This document shows, one piece after another, positions 23,800 through 35,164 of a stretch of DNA of 64,000 bases. The notes under the pieces were generated by a model. It was not told where the DNA came from, made no database searches, and saw only the letters and a program-made list of their open reading frames with translations. The translations under genes and the position numbers were made by a program. The number at the start of each line of letters is the position of its first letter. Positions within the stretch are counted from its first letter, which is position 1. Source of the DNA: Kingdonia uniflora (lineage: Eukaryota; Streptophyta; Magnoliopsida; Ranunculales; Circaeasteraceae). Where the stretch lies: NCBI GenBank assembly GCA_014058105.1, contig JACGCM010002435.1, forward strand, positions 2,480,001 to 2,544,000, written 5' to 3'.

Positions 23800-24910
23800 G
23801 TAGATCGATTGAGAAAAACTATTACCGACCTAGAGATATAGTTGGGTAGAGCGAGGGAATCGGTGGCTCGTGTGCAACGGGTATTAAATAAAGCTGAGTA
23901 CGAGAAAATGCAATTTAAATTTAACTCGGAGAAATTTTTTAAAGAATTATATGACCTCCAATGTAGATATGCTAAGATAAAAATAGAAAGGTGTGAGGTA
24001 TTAAGAAAGGAAGATGAAAGGAGGTGTTAGTTCAAAAACTGAAAGAGTTGACCTATTTTAACGACCTGAGTGATAAGGCTAGGTGTCAAAGTCTGTTGAT
24101 AGCTCTGACATTATATTTTGAGGTCGAAGTAGATAGTGAACGGGGTTTAAAAAAAGCTTATATAGAGCTTTTAAAGGAAAAAGGTGTAGTACCTGACCCA
24201 GCTCGAATAATATTTCTAGCTCAAGAAGCATGTAATCATCATAGTGTAGATGCAAAAAAATGTTCAACGCGAGCTGGGGTGTCTATTATATGGGGTGATG
24301 TAGAACCTTTACCTGATATTTTTGGCTTTATGTAGGACCGAAGAACAATGAGGATTATGTTTTTCAGGATAAAGAAAGAGCAAATAGAGATTTAACAGAA
24401 GTTAGAGGGTAAGTTAAAGGAGTTGCAGGATGTATTATCGCAACATATGGAGAAAAAAATGTCTTTAACAATGCAATTGTCAAAAGAAGTAACTGTTCAA
24501 AAGAAGGCAGAAGCTGATGTGAGGGCTTTAGGTGTATTGTAAAAAGAAACACGTAAGCATCTATATAGGGCGCAGATGCAGTTGAAGGAGTATTTGTATC
24601 CGTCACGAACAATAACCGCAGCTTGAACGAAGCACGAGCGTTATATAGAAAGTATGATTGATTTTTATGGAAGGGAGCTGGCGAGGGTAGAGAACGAATT
24701 TAAAAAGTTCGCAACTGATTGTGGGAAGGATTTTGATGTGGAAAACTCAAAAGCGGATAATATGTGGTTTACAAAAGATGAGAAGGAAAAAATTGTTGAC
24801 AATCCCATTCCTAGACCGAGATAAAATATTTCAGAAGAGGACGAGGAGGAGGTCGAGCGCCTGGTACCATAGTCACGACGAAAGCAATGCCAACAAAAAG
24901 TGGTGACCTT
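23800..24910 (+). pseudogene. Element B antisense ORF, middle coiled coil
   Basis: Coding-like frames include RARESVARVQRVLNKAEYEK, VQKLKELTYFNDLSDKARC and RGLKKAYIELLKEKG, with frame changes at about 24030 and 24335. The sequence continues with Lys/Glu-rich text to about 24900. It continues the helical, charged composition of the preceding segment. Several stops (for example TAG at 23840 and 24028) show decay. Confidence 0.4.
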
Positions 24911-25189
24911 TGTAGCTCATATAGATATTCAAGTAAAAAATGCAAAGAGTGCGAGAAACAAGGGGCAATCCTCACGTAACTCGAAAAAGTAAAAGTAGAT
25001 TAGTTCAGTTACTTACCGAACTTGCATGTGCATTAGAATTTTGTAAACTGTTTTTAATGTTGAATGAAATTTGTTCTCCATTATGACCATATAGATAGAT
25101 AAATATATCGATATTACTCAAATATTATGTTCTTGAGTTAACTTTTGTTCACTATGATATGTAATATGTTTCAATATGTAAATTAGTAG

Positions 25190-26440
25190 TTAAGGTCCAG
25201 AAGCAGTGTGAAGAATTGCGTGCTTCAAACGAAAGACATAATGCTGATCTGAATCTCCAGCAGGAAATAATAAAAAATATTACTAATTTAAAAGAGAAAA
25301 TGGAGGTGATAATAGTAGAGGAACGAAGCGCAGTTGCTCGTTTTACCGAACAACTGGAAGATAAAGAAGCTGAGCTAGCCATTGAGCTGAGAAAGATGGA
25401 GGGATTAAAAGAAGTTATAAGGAAAAAGGATGTGAATATTTTGGGTACTTCAGGACATATTAATTAACAAGGGGCAGAGTTGACATCTGCGCGAACTCAA
25501 ATTACAGAGCTGTTGGCGGTGTTAGAGAAGGAAGAAAATAATGTGAAAGACTTGCAATATAATACAAACATGCTCGAAGCGAAGAGAGTTGGTGTGCAAG
25601 CAGCTATCGAAGAGGTAAATGATCGTGCTTGTAAGTTTGAAGTATTATGGTACGTTATGAGCATGATGTTAGGAGAGATGGAAGAGGCCAATTGCAAACA
25701 AAACGAAATGATAAATAAGGATTGAATCACGATCTGCGCTTTAGAACATAATGTTCAAATGATGAGGTTGGACATTTTGGAGTATAAATCATAAAATGGG
25801 GAATTGCGTGATGCGAAGACCAAATTGGAGGCAGATCTTTTCAAAGCCGAAATAAGACTTGAGGCAGAAGTGTTAAAGAAAAAGTGTAATCAAGTTCGTA
25901 TAGACGTATCAGTAGGCTTGGTGGCAAATATGGATGAGTTTATGCCGATAATGGAAGGTTGTAATGAGGCGACTTTGAGTGAAAAACGAGCGTAGGAAGA
26001 ACGCTGCAAATGTTTGGAAGCTATGCCGAGAGAGGCTAAAGGAGAGTTGTCCAATTTTAATTCTTTCGGATAAAGTAAAATGTGAGCTTGGTGATGTAAA
26101 TGAGAAAGAGTTGATAGCAGTGCTCTCCTTCTTTGTTTCTGAGTTCAAGAGATTGTAGGCAAAAAATAAAATTGTATACGACAAGCTAGTTGCTGATAGT
26201 GTGCAATGTAAGATACAGTTGATACGATCTGAGTACCTGGATCCTATGATGGCAAAAATTGGTGTTTATACCAAGAGTAAAATTAAAGAAGGAAAGAAAA
26301 TTGTGACTGGGATGATGCCATAGTTCATGCGTCTGTGACTTCGTGGGGAAAGTTCGCGTAGTGTTGTACGGCCTGATAGCTCAAGTGACATTTTGAGTGA
26401 TAACTCGAGTGACTGATAAGGCATTATGACTATTAGAAGG
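25190..26440 (+). pseudogene. Element B antisense ORF, distal coiled coil
   Basis: Frames at 25216-25464, 25480-25722 and 25804-25992 follow in order, each a charged helix with heptad spacing (EELRASNERHNADLNLQQEI, AELAIELRKMEGLKEVIRKK, MREVLKKK-like runs). A short Ser/Asp-rich end (VRPDSSSDILSDNSSD) closes it near 26417 with TGA. From there a 160-bp spacer leads to the 44-bp tandem array. The repeated break-and-resume pattern suggests a long ORF, originally well over 1000 codons, that decayed by point changes. Confidence 0.45.
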
Positions 26441-26600
26441 GATTATTCATACTATACCAATAAAAATATAGTAAATAGAGTGCTACAAGGTGGGACATTT
26501 GATAAAAGTAATGATCTGTACAAAATTGTACTAAACCTTGTGATAAATTGATTATGATGTATAAGCCTGGTAGTTGTTTTGTCGTATAATAGAGAGTTTG

Positions 26601-26996
26601 TTTGGCTGAAGCAACAAATGCTTAATATAATAGAAGATCGGTTTGGCTAAAGCAACAAACGATCTGTAGAATATAAAATAGAAGATTAGTTTGGCTGAAG
26701 CAACAGACGATCTATAATGTAAGAAAAGATCGATTTGGCTGAAGCATCAAACGATCTATAATATAATAAAAGATCAATTTGGCTGAAGTAACAAACAATC
26801 TATAATATAATAGAAGATCATTTTGGCTGAAGCAACAAACGATCTGTAATGTAAGAAAATATCAATTTAGCTGAAACAACAAACGAACTGCAATGTAATA
26901 GAAGATCAATTTGGCTTAAGCAACAAACGATCTCTAATGTAATAGAAGATCAATTTGGCTAAAGTAACAAGCGATCTGTAATATACTAGAATGGGG
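26601..26996. repeat. 44-bp tandem array, nine units
   Basis: Units begin with TTTGGCTGAAGCAACAAACG at 26601, 26642, 26690, 26734, 26778, 26822, 26866, 26910 and 26954. The period is 44 bp from the third unit on. Each unit ends in a GAAGATC-like motif. The array sits between integrase and the antisense ORF of element B. Tandem arrays in this part of the element are a known property of Retand/Ogre-type elements. Confidence 0.92.
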
Positions 26997-27254
26997 TGAA
27001 CCCACTGGTAATCTGTGATGTTTAGGCCTGTAATTTGTATATAGAAGTACTTGTATGATATATTAAAAAAGTATTGTAGTGTAGGGCAATCAAACACAAG
27101 TATTTCATTGTTGTAAGATTGACATACAAAGAATGTTAGATGGAGTACTATATGAAATAGTAGAAAGTACTCTAATGTATGGCGATCAAACATAAGTATT
27201 TCATTGATGTCAAACTGACGTACAAGATGATAGATTTATTTAGAAAAGTACACT
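26997..27254. repeat. Spacer with a 64-bp imperfect duplication
   Basis: AAAGTATTGTAGTGTAGGGC at about 27067 and AAAGTACTCTAATGTATGGC at about 27163 start two similar 65-bp stretches that both contain AAGTATTTCATTG. No coding content. Confidence 0.7.
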
Positions 27255-28262
27255 GTGATAGATTATTATCTTTGATATAGCTTCAATCTCCTCATGTTCC
27301 AAGGATTAGGCACTCGTTCCCCAAGTTCGGTGGTGAAGTCGTAAGAGCCAAGTCCACTTTTTCCAACAATGATAAAAGGAGCTTCCCAATTTTCAGGGAG
27401 TTTTCAAGCATTGACTTCTTTTTTGTGTTTGGGGACTTCTCGGAGGACTAGATCTTTAATTTTAAACTCTCTATGACAAACTCGTTTATTATAAAATATG
27501 GCTAAAGCCTGATGGTATCTTCCCAAGTTCATGATTACTTTATCTCTAGTTTCCTCGATTCAATTCATGTTACATGCCAACTGGAATTTGTTTTCTTCAT
27601 CTATCATGGTATGGTTGAGTAATGGGTGATGATATTGAATAGGGATGATTGCCTCAGTACTGTACGCCAATAGGAATGGCGTATATCCAGTCGATACCCG
27701 ATGCGTTGTACGATATACCCATAATACATGTAGTAATTCGTGCACCCAATTACCTTTCTTCTTTGTTAACTGCTTCTTAATTCTATTGACGATTGTTCGA
27801 TTGGTGATTTCGGCCTGACCATTTCCTTGTGGGTAGTATGGATTAGATTGAAAGTGGATGATGTTGCGTTGATTGAGGAACTCAATGACTCTGGGACCAA
27901 TGAAATAAGGTCCATTATCGATTCTGATAAGATGAGGGCAGCCAAAACGTATTATGATGGTTTCCCATATAAACTTGATTACTTCACCTTCACGTGTTCG
28001 ACATAAAAGAACTACTTTACCCATTTGGTGAAGTAATCTGACTACAAGGAGGTGCTTCTTTTTACCCGGTGAGGGCCCATCTTTTGAACGGCCAAACAAC
28101 ATTGCTAGAATGGAGTTCCAAGGCTGGAGCTCGAATTTGGGGTCAATGTCATTGGCAGGCATCACACTTACTGGCATATTCGATGGCTTGGGCTTGCATT
28201 TCAGGCCAAAAGACTCCCTGAGTAAGAGCTTCATTGTCTAAAAATTGTCCTACTGCATGGGA
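27255..28262 (-). pseudogene. Element B integrase
   Basis: The minus strand reads through the catalytic core from about 28234: RIDNGPYFIGP (second Asp) and [14 protein letters not shown] (catalytic Glu). Then come [20 protein letters not shown] and a C-terminal part with YHQALAIFYNKRV, ending around 27260. The first Asp region near 28100 is degraded and the frame is broken at 27557 (TGA). In the family this enzyme joins element cDNA to the chromosome. The retained core is about 225 codons. Confidence 0.85.
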
Positions 28263-28283
28263 CCCACAAGTGCTTTCGTGAAG

Positions 28284-29460
28284 TTAATACAAGAATTTGT
28301 TAGCCTCTTTATTCGATAAACATTCGAGATAGGGTCCTGTGACTGATATTTCATAAAGGAAATTATCAGCCACGACATATTGTTTAGTATTATCAAGTAC
28401 ACGTTTTCTTTCCGTAAGAATTTTAGGGAGTTCACTTTCAAACTTGTTTTGGGGTCCGATATATGTGAGAAAAGGTCGTCTCCAATCGTCCTCATCCTCT
28501 TCAACGCCCTCAGTATTAATAGAATTTGAGCTTATGATGTTAATGCTAAAGGTGGATAGTATTTCAATCTTGAAATATTGACCTTCTGTTCCAAGGACTC
28601 CCACCAGATAGGCAAGGGAATCAGAATGTCTATTTTCTCCGTGAGGTAAATGTTCAATGGTAGCCTTCTTGAATTTGGGCATTCTGTTGACTACTGTTGC
28701 GGCGTAATCAATAATTTTTCAGTTTTTCTAAAATTTATCTGTATAATAGTTTATAATGAGTAAAGAGTCTGTGTACACAGATAACTCATAAACTCCAATC
28801 TCTAGAGCCATATCGAGGCCGTGAATTATTGCCTCATATTCGATCTCATTATTGGTAGCTTCAAAGTTTAGTTTGATTTCTTTTTCAATTCTATCATTAG
28901 AAGGCATAATAAGGATGATGCCGATGCCTGAACTCGCTAGTCCGGCTGAACCATCAGTTAGAAGATGCCAACCTTTTTAAGATATCCAATCTGACTTTTC
29001 TTCAAACTATTCTTCATTAATTTATGTACTATCTTTTTCCCAGTCAGGATCTTCTACTGGGAAGTCTGCAAGAAAATCTACTGCTACTTAACCTTTTTTA
29101 GAATGTAGTGGCTCGAAACGTATGTTTTGCTCGCCAAGAGTTACCGACCATTGTTGTACTCGTCTGGATTTCGCACGCTGGGACAATATTTTACGCAAAG
29201 GATAATTTGTCATTACTCGAACTGAGTGGGTTTGGAAATACTATTTTAACTTCAGAGATGTGTAAACGAGAGCTAAGAATAGTTTTTTATCTTGGTATAC
29301 CGGGATTCTGCAGGAATGAGAGTTTTGTTGATGAAGTAGGCAGGTTTCTCCATCTTCTCATCAAGTTGAATGAGGGCAGGACTCAATTATTCGTCGGTAA
29401 TGGCAAGATATATGGTGAGCATTTCTCCTTCCTTAGGTTTATTCATCACTGACGGTTTTC
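28284..29460 (-). pseudogene. Element B RNase H and linker region
   Basis: The frame at 28284-28682 begins MPKFKKATIEHLPHGENRHS followed by DSLAYLVGVLG, the linker between the archaeal-type RNase H and integrase in Tat elements. Further upstream, to 29460, minus-strand coding-like sequence covers the second RNase H and the RT-linked RNase H (a DF-rich end near 29070), with several breaks. Two RNase H regions are a Tat lineage mark. Confidence 0.7.
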
Positions 29461-29469
29461 CCAAATAAC

Positions 29470-30580
29470 GTTTGAGTTCCTGAAATGCTGCTTCACATTC
29501 TGGAGTCCACTCAATCTCAGGATATTTTTTAGATTTTTTTTTGTTGTCCCTTCACATAATAGGTCGAATAAATTAACATCAATATGAAGACTTGGAGACA
29601 AAATGATTTATTGCTGCTATCTTGTTTGTTAGCTTATGTATGTCTTTCTTTGTTTTTGGAGATGGCATAGATAACAGTGCACGAATACGATCTGGATCAA
29701 CCTCTATGCCTTGCTTGCTAATGGCCCAAGAATTTGCCTGACTGGACCCCGAACTGGTACTTGTCAGAATTGAGTCCCATTTTGTAGAAACGGAAAATTT
29801 TGAAAGTTGTGTGTAGATCTGCGATATGATTCTCCTTTTTTAGACTTTTATACAACACATCATTAATGTATACTTCTATCATTTTTTTGAGATGGTCTTT
29901 GAACATCTGTGTCATTAACCTTTGATAAGTGGCTCCAGCATTCTTGAGACCGAAAGGCATAACCCTATAGCAATACAGGCCATGCTTTGTAATAAAAGCT
30001 ATTTTTTCTTGATCGTCGGGTTGTAGGGGTATATGATTGTGCCCTGATGCGGCATCTATCATGGATATGAGTTCGTGTCCTACAGTGGAATCGAGCAGAT
30101 AGTTTATGATAAGAAATAGAAAACTATCCTTTGGAGTATGTTTGTTGATGTCCGTAATATCCACGCACACTCTGATCTTGCCGTTTTTCTTCGGTACTAC
30201 TACAATGTTCGAGATCCATTCTGGATTATTGGCTTTTTGGATAAAACCAACTTCAATGAGTTTTTTAATTTCTTTGCTGACTTCTTCACGGAGTCTTGGT
30301 GCTAAAGTTCTCTATTTTTGTATAACGGCTTTAACTTTATCTTTCAAATTAAGGTTATGGCAGGCCAGATTGGGATCGATGCCCATCATTTCGTAAAATG
30401 TCCAAGCGAATACATCACTATTGTCTTTAAGGAACTGAATAAGAGCATCTCGTTTTGTTGTGGGCAGAAGAGTTCTAATGAATGTTCCTCGTATATCCCC
30501 ACTGATTTCAACGTACTCTGTAATTTCTGTACTTGGCAGCTAGTTTTCTGTAGAGTTTACTATAAATAATTTTGTAATGT
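29470..30580 (-). pseudogene. Element B reverse transcriptase
   Basis: The minus-strand frame at 29718-30170 encodes CVDITDINKHTPKDSF, DAASGHNHIPL, MPFGLKNAGATYQRLM and YINDVLYKSLKK. The order and spacing are those of a Tat RT. The catalytic YIDD is YIND, losing the second Asp. Upstream coding sequence continues in other frames to about 30580. It is non-functional from the lost Asp and stops. Confidence 0.88.
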
Positions 30581-30828
30581 TCCCTATTATTTTCATTAAT
30601 GACTATACAACTTGTGGTATCGATGGTTCTGACAAGATGGTAACAATATTTCACAGGCTCGAGCTAGGTTTTGACTGCCTTTGATTTCGTAAATGCCGTC
30701 ATTCTATTCGAATTGCAGCGCCAAATGGTAGGTCGATGGAATAGTTCATATATTATATAGCCAGCATCGTCCCATTATCCCCAAATAACGGGATTTTGTA
30801 TTGATAACGTAAAATATAACGTCAACTA

Positions 30829-31149
30829 TTATTGTTTTGCCGTAATAGGAAGTATGATATTTCCTACACGTTCTTCTCTAGAAATGTTGAATCCACAGAT
30901 ATCAATATCACTAGGCTGTACTTTGTCGGCTATCCCCATCTGATCAATCATGCTTTGAAAAAGTAGTTCGATACTACTACCAGTATCCACCATCATTGTA
31001 TGTAGTACGATATTTCTTATTTTTAACATGATCACCAATGCATCATGGTGAGGAAAGTTGACGTGGTGAACATCACAATCGTCAAAAGAGATTCTTGTGT
31101 ATTGGGAGCTGGATATGGGAAGTAATTGAACTTCTTTATCTATGGACAA
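30829..31149 (-). pseudogene. Element B aspartic protease
   Basis: The minus-strand frame contains ISFDDCDVHHVNFPHHDALV and then the catalytic box MMVDTGSSIELLF, the DTG of retroviral-type proteases. It is followed by the ILPITAK end. It keeps the key Asp-Thr-Gly. It lies between gag and RT as expected and would cleave the polyprotein. Confidence 0.85.
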
Positions 31150-31170
31150 GTCGTGACATTGGCCGGCACG

Positions 31171-32022
31171 TCATCTTTTGCTTCTGTTCGATTGGTTAAT
31201 AGTATGACTCTCAATAAAGTGGCTGAGGGAGATATAGTATAAGTGCTTCACCTCTACCGTTTCCTCGACCTGTATGACCTCCGTAGGAAGTCTGTAACTC
31301 CCATTCTTGTAACTTTCAACATCCACGATGTATTCATATATTCGTCCATCTGTAAAAATACACTCCAACAATCGTTATAAAGTGAAGCAATACTCTGTCT
31401 CATGATGTTAGACTTTGTGGTAAATCCAATATGGTTTGTTCTCAATAGGTTGGAGATACTGTGCATTACAAAAAAAATTATCCTTTTGAAGTATAGGATA
31501 AATACTGGCTATAGTAACAGTCATCTTGGGAAGATAGGGTTTTGGCATATTACTGGCTTTCCGAGGTCAATCTTTATTAGATTTTGTTCGCTTCCTATCT
31601 CCTCCTTGATCAGCAGTATGATTGAAATCTTGGCCTGTGGATTGATCTCTAGCTGTCAATGTTGATTTATGAGTTTGCTGTGTGTCGGACATCATTCTTT
31701 CGAGATCGATATACCCGCTGACTTTTTCAATCATGTCCTCCAAAGTCATGGGTTTGTAAGAACGAGGTACTCCTTCGCCCTTCCATCGACGAGTAAAGCA
31801 TTGGTGAAGGCTGAAATAGTAATCTTTTGATCAAGTCGATCTACCTTTTGAGCCAACTCCAAGAACTTCTTAGTTAATATCTCAAGCTTCTTTCCTGGTA
31901 CTTGCTTAAGGTTGAATAGAAAATTTAGATTCTCCTCTTTGTCTCTATTGTATGAGAAATTCTTGACGAAGAGTTCCATCAACTGCTTGAAAGTTGTAAT
32001 AGACCCTTCTAGTAGGGTGTGG
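31171..32022 (-). pseudogene. Element B gag, 3' part
   Basis: The minus strand shows the gag core end (MELFVKNFSYNRDKEENLNF, LFNLKQVPGKKLEILTKKF, ITISAFTNAL), an Arg/Lys-rich linker, and a degraded zinc-finger region (NHIGFTTKSN) followed by GRIYEYIVDVESYKNGSYR. It aligns segment by segment with element C gag. The gene is cut at 32022 by the CACTA element and resumes at 45803. Confidence 0.85.
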
Positions 32023-32130
32023 CACTATACCAAAATAGCCAATTTGCCACAGTTTTTTTTTTTTGCCACAGATATTATCTATAGCTTATTAGATACAGAT
32101 TTTATCTGTGGCAAATAAAATTAGAGCTTG
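32023..32130. repeat. CACTA left terminal and subterminal region
   Basis: CACTATACCAAAATAGCC is followed by TTTGCCACAG, a T tract, and an imperfect inverted pair GCCACAGATATTATC / GATTTTATCTGTGGC (about 32073-32112). These motifs match the CCACAGA/TCTGTGG units at the right end. Confidence 0.8.
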
Positions 32131-32623
32131 TAGTTTTTTTTTTCTTTCTAATTTGGCTCTATATTTTGGTTTCCCTCCAATATTTTCATTTTCTCTCTTG
32201 AAGTCGCTATTGTTTACAAACCGAGTAGAAACAGAGGGAAGATGACTCAAAATCCCCACACACTTGATCTCAAAACCTAAACCTAAAACTGAAACTCTTA
32301 TTTCCTAATCTCAACGATAGGTTAGTAAATTGTTTCTCAAATTCCTCAATATATTTGCTCTCTTGATGCTCTCGAATTTGTTGATTTGCTTATTCTTTAA
32401 TCTTCCAGTAAGTTTTATTTCAAACTCTAATTCTCTTATAGATTGATGTGATTAAACTATATATAATAGACAGATTAAGCGTTTTGAGTCTTCACTTTGA
32501 TTACTTTATAATCAAAACTCTCTCTACCTCTGTAATTGTATAGTGGTAGAACAAGATTCATGTGTGATTGATTGCTTGTTTATTGAGGTGTTGGTGATCT
32601 TGGGTTTGAAAATTTGGGGATCA

Positions 32624-32768
32624 ATGGAGGATAGTAGATTGTGTCAGTGGAGTGTGATTTGGTCGCTTTTAGCTATATTGCAATGGTGGGATTTCAATGT
32701 TACTGTGATTATCATGAACAAGTGGATCATTCAGAAATTAGATTTTAAGTTCCCTCTGACAGTGTCTC
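32624..32768 (+). pseudogene. Captured first exon of a nucleotide-sugar transporter
   Basis: From the ATG at 32624: MEDSRLCQWSVIWSLLAILQ, then WWDFNVTVIIMNKWI and QKLDFKFPLTVS. This matches the N-terminus of plant Golgi UDP-sugar transporters of the KT/triose-phosphate transporter type (UDP-galactose transporter 1 group), including the first membrane helix. Homology stops at about 32768, where the family continues with CxHF. The rest of the gene is absent. It is preceded by a CT- and AT-rich leader (32160-32620) that may be its captured promoter and 5' untranslated region. Confidence 0.75.
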
Positions 32769-32829
32769 GTTCTCTTGCTCTTCCCCTAAACTACGCATTT
32801 CCAAAACACATCGGTGTTTTTTTTTCATC

Positions 32830-33555
32830 GTAGCTATCTCTACCTATATGGATATTCGCAGCTTGCATTCAATGATCAACTGTGCTAAAAAAAGAGTGCT
32901 ATCGAATCAACTTTTGCCATTCTGAGGTCAACTCCTAAACTACTAAAAGTGAAATCTCAAAAAATAGTGACTTTGGCTTTGTTCTAGAAGTGAACAAGAG
33001 GAAGAAGAAGACTCTTTTTTAGTGCTGGTTGGGTCAAAAAGAAAAAGCTAGGTCATTCTTCCATCCAAGCAAGGCAACCTACGACCTTAACCCCTATACA
33101 ATCTCCCAACTGCTCTTCCTATTTCTATGACTAGCAACCTACCTTTGTGCCTAATCAAAACATTTTAGTAGGCTGACTAGGGTCGGCTTTAAAAGGATTT
33201 TTTTATAGATTAGAGTCGGAGCTAGGATCCTTCTTTACAAAAGTGACAAAAAACTGGGAGTCTGTCTCTCCTAAGATCTGGTTCATAGGTCTATGCTCTT
33301 TTTAAAACCACCAGTAGGCTAGGATCCAAGTAGTAGTTGTAGTTTAGGGGCAAAAAAAGAGTCTTTCATGGGAGACCTTTGATGAAAGGGTTAAAGAAAG
33401 AAGGGACTAGAGAAAGATACTTGCGTACGCCGAAAGATAAAGGCTTTAGTAGCCTTTAAAGAAACTTGCGTACGTTAAAAAGAGTGGGAAGGCTTCATTT
33501 CTTTTCTACGCTAATGAGATTTCTTCTCTACGGTAATGAGGCCGTCCTATAGCTC
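32830..33555. other. Unassigned CACTA cargo, possibly organelle-like sequence
   Basis: No coding frame is recognised. Composition differs from its neighbours: short GC-richer phrases such as CTTGCGTACGCCGAAAGATA (near 33421) recur with variation (CTTGCGTACG at 33465). The texture recalls plant mitochondrial intergenic DNA, but this is an impression only. Confidence 0.25.
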
Positions 33556-34020
33556 TTACATCATTCTGCTGCTACATTGCCACTGTTTTTACCTTGAGTT
33601 TCAACCTCATGCAAGGTCCCCAGGTCTGTGAGAGCCTCTTTTACTTCTTGCAGAAATGAGAAATCTGATTCGTTGTTCTGAGCTTCAATTATACTTTCAC
33701 TAGTGTTTGAAGATACGAAGCTGTCTTCCTTTTCTACAATTTTCTCAGAATTTTCAGATTGATCAGTCTGAACATTGCCACCATTTGAAGACGAAGAAAC
33801 TTCCTTGTTTTTAGCGGTTGTTGTCTCAGAAATTATGTTCTCTTCTATAGGTTTAACAATTTTAGGGTTCGTAGAAGAATCTGTGTATTCTCCCTTGGTT
33901 GTTTCATTCTCAGCCTTAGTTGATGTACTAGAATTCTTGGTCTTCTGTGATAAAACTGTTTCCAGATTCTATTCACCCTCATTAGAAGTTTCCGTCATCA
34001 ATGCTGCATTTTGATCATGA
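33556..34020 (-). pseudogene. Captured acidic Ser/Thr/Glu-rich coding fragment
   Basis: The minus strand reads about 150 codons with one internal stop near 33970: TKAENETTKGEYTDSSTNP, KPIEENIISETTTAKNKEV, NVQTDQSENSEKIVEKED and FLQEVKEALTDLGTLHEVE. The product is acidic and low-complexity. I do not recognise the gene. Codon-like structure and absence of stops elsewhere support a real exon. It could be the disordered N-terminal region of a larger protein. Confidence 0.5.
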
Positions 34021-34461
34021 CTAAGTATGGAGATCAGCAAATAATTACACATTTAGTTTCATAGTAGATAGGGATAGTTTTAAGCAATGTTCAAGCATTC
34101 TTTAAAAATTTTGAAATCTGTAGTAGATAGGGATAGTTTCCATGATCCTTATTTGGGTTTACGAATAGCTATAATAGATTTTAAAAAACCATATCTGTTA
34201 TGCTTACCGTATGAACTGATTGTATTGGCTATAATGCAACTCTTAATAAAGTATGCTTACAGTCACGAGTTCAAGTATGCTAAGTTTACAATAGGGTATA
34301 TAATGAAAGTACCTTCCGGTGATGTTCCCTATATTATTGGTTCTTACCTCATGTATGTTATAATTCATTACTTACCAATTCTTTGCTTTACAAAATGTAA
34401 TGGATTAAAAGTAACTAATTGTTTATATTGAGTTAGGTTTCATTTATTTATTTTTCATCAG
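34021..34461. other. Unassigned CACTA cargo upstream of the peptidase exons
   Basis: AT-rich, probably intron or flanking sequence of the captured peptidase gene. A short direct repeat, GTAGATAGGGATAGTTT, occurs at about 34063 and 34122. Confidence 0.4.
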
Positions 34462-34909
34462 GTTTAGCAAAAATATTGTCACTGATCCAGGTTTTGTGGA
34501 TATATTTCCAGTATCACGTATTCCAAAACACATGCAATATCTCCTTAAGCTCATTCATCGTACCACAACAAAGGGTATAAAAGAAAAAGGGTTTCGAATA
34601 ACAACTTATCCAGGCTCATTATCCTCTTTAATGCAATTAGTACCAGATGATGAGGTAGTGTCCATGTTATGTTTCGTTACAACACTCGTCTTTGATGTGA
34701 TGTCCTTGTTTTCCCGAATCTCTATTTGGAAGCACATAATTGGGCTTAGTTCCCTACATAACTCTTGGAATATTTTTTCTCTTTACAACATTATATATGT
34801 GAATTTTTTCCAGGTTAGGAAACAGTTGTACATTCAAGGAAATTCTGTTCCACATGCAAACCTTGTTGTCCTTTATAAGCTTATAGCCGCTCGCCATGAA
34901 CTTGCTCAG
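34462..34909 (+). pseudogene. Captured exons of a mitochondrial intermediate peptidase-like M3 metallopeptidase
   Basis: Exon 34462-34654 (FSKNIVTDPGFVDIFPVSRI, HRTTTKGIKEKGFRITTYPG, MQLVPDDE) is followed by a 159-bp intron (GTAGTG...TTTCCAG). Exon 34814-34909 (VRKQLYIQGNSVPHAN, LIAARHELAQ) then runs into a GT donor. The ARHELAQ stretch with preceding NSVPHAN matches plant mitochondrial intermediate peptidases, which trim octapeptides from imported precursors. The zinc-binding HExxH region lies much further downstream in the family and is absent here. Intron retention means the capture was from genomic DNA. Confidence 0.72.
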
Positions 34910-34959
34910 GTTATATTCTTTACAAATAACATCTTTATTCAAGATCATATACTCTTTTC

Positions 34960-35147
34960 GATGACCCCTCACGAGTATCCAGGATTATCTGGATGTTGCT
35001 CTAGCATCCGTGGGTTGTATGCCACTGGCGCGCCGCGCCCGTGAAGATGGCTGGTACACGCCGACCGCGCGTTCGTGTACGCCGCACGGTCCCTTATTCT
35101 GTTGTACTCTGGGAACTGTAGAGGCGGTCCCGGGCTGGGCCGTGACA
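34960..35147 (+). repeat. Truncated 5' LTR (last 188 bp)
   Basis: It matches 38692-38879 base for base in length, starting GATGACCCCTCACGAG and ending GCCGTGACA. The missing first 623 bp are replaced by the peptidase-gene fragment. Confidence 0.9.
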
Positions 35148-35149
35148 GA

Positions 35150-35164
35150 TGGTATCAGAGCCAG
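35150..35164 (+). other. Primer-binding site (tRNA-iMet type)
   Basis: TGGTATCAGAGCCAG begins two bases after the 5' LTR end, the standard position and sequence for initiator-methionine tRNA priming in plant LTR retrotransposons. Confidence 0.9.

Noticed and set aside
26601..26996. Regular short repeats resembling a CRISPR array
   Set aside because: Units are contiguous with no unique spacers, in a plant retrotransposon.
32543..32623. Upstream extension of the transporter frame
   Set aside because: Similarity to the family starts at the ATG at 32624; the upstream codons are leader sequence that happens to be open.
33775..34014. Plus-strand 79-codon frame
   Set aside because: Antisense shadow of the acidic minus-strand coding fragment at 33556-34020.
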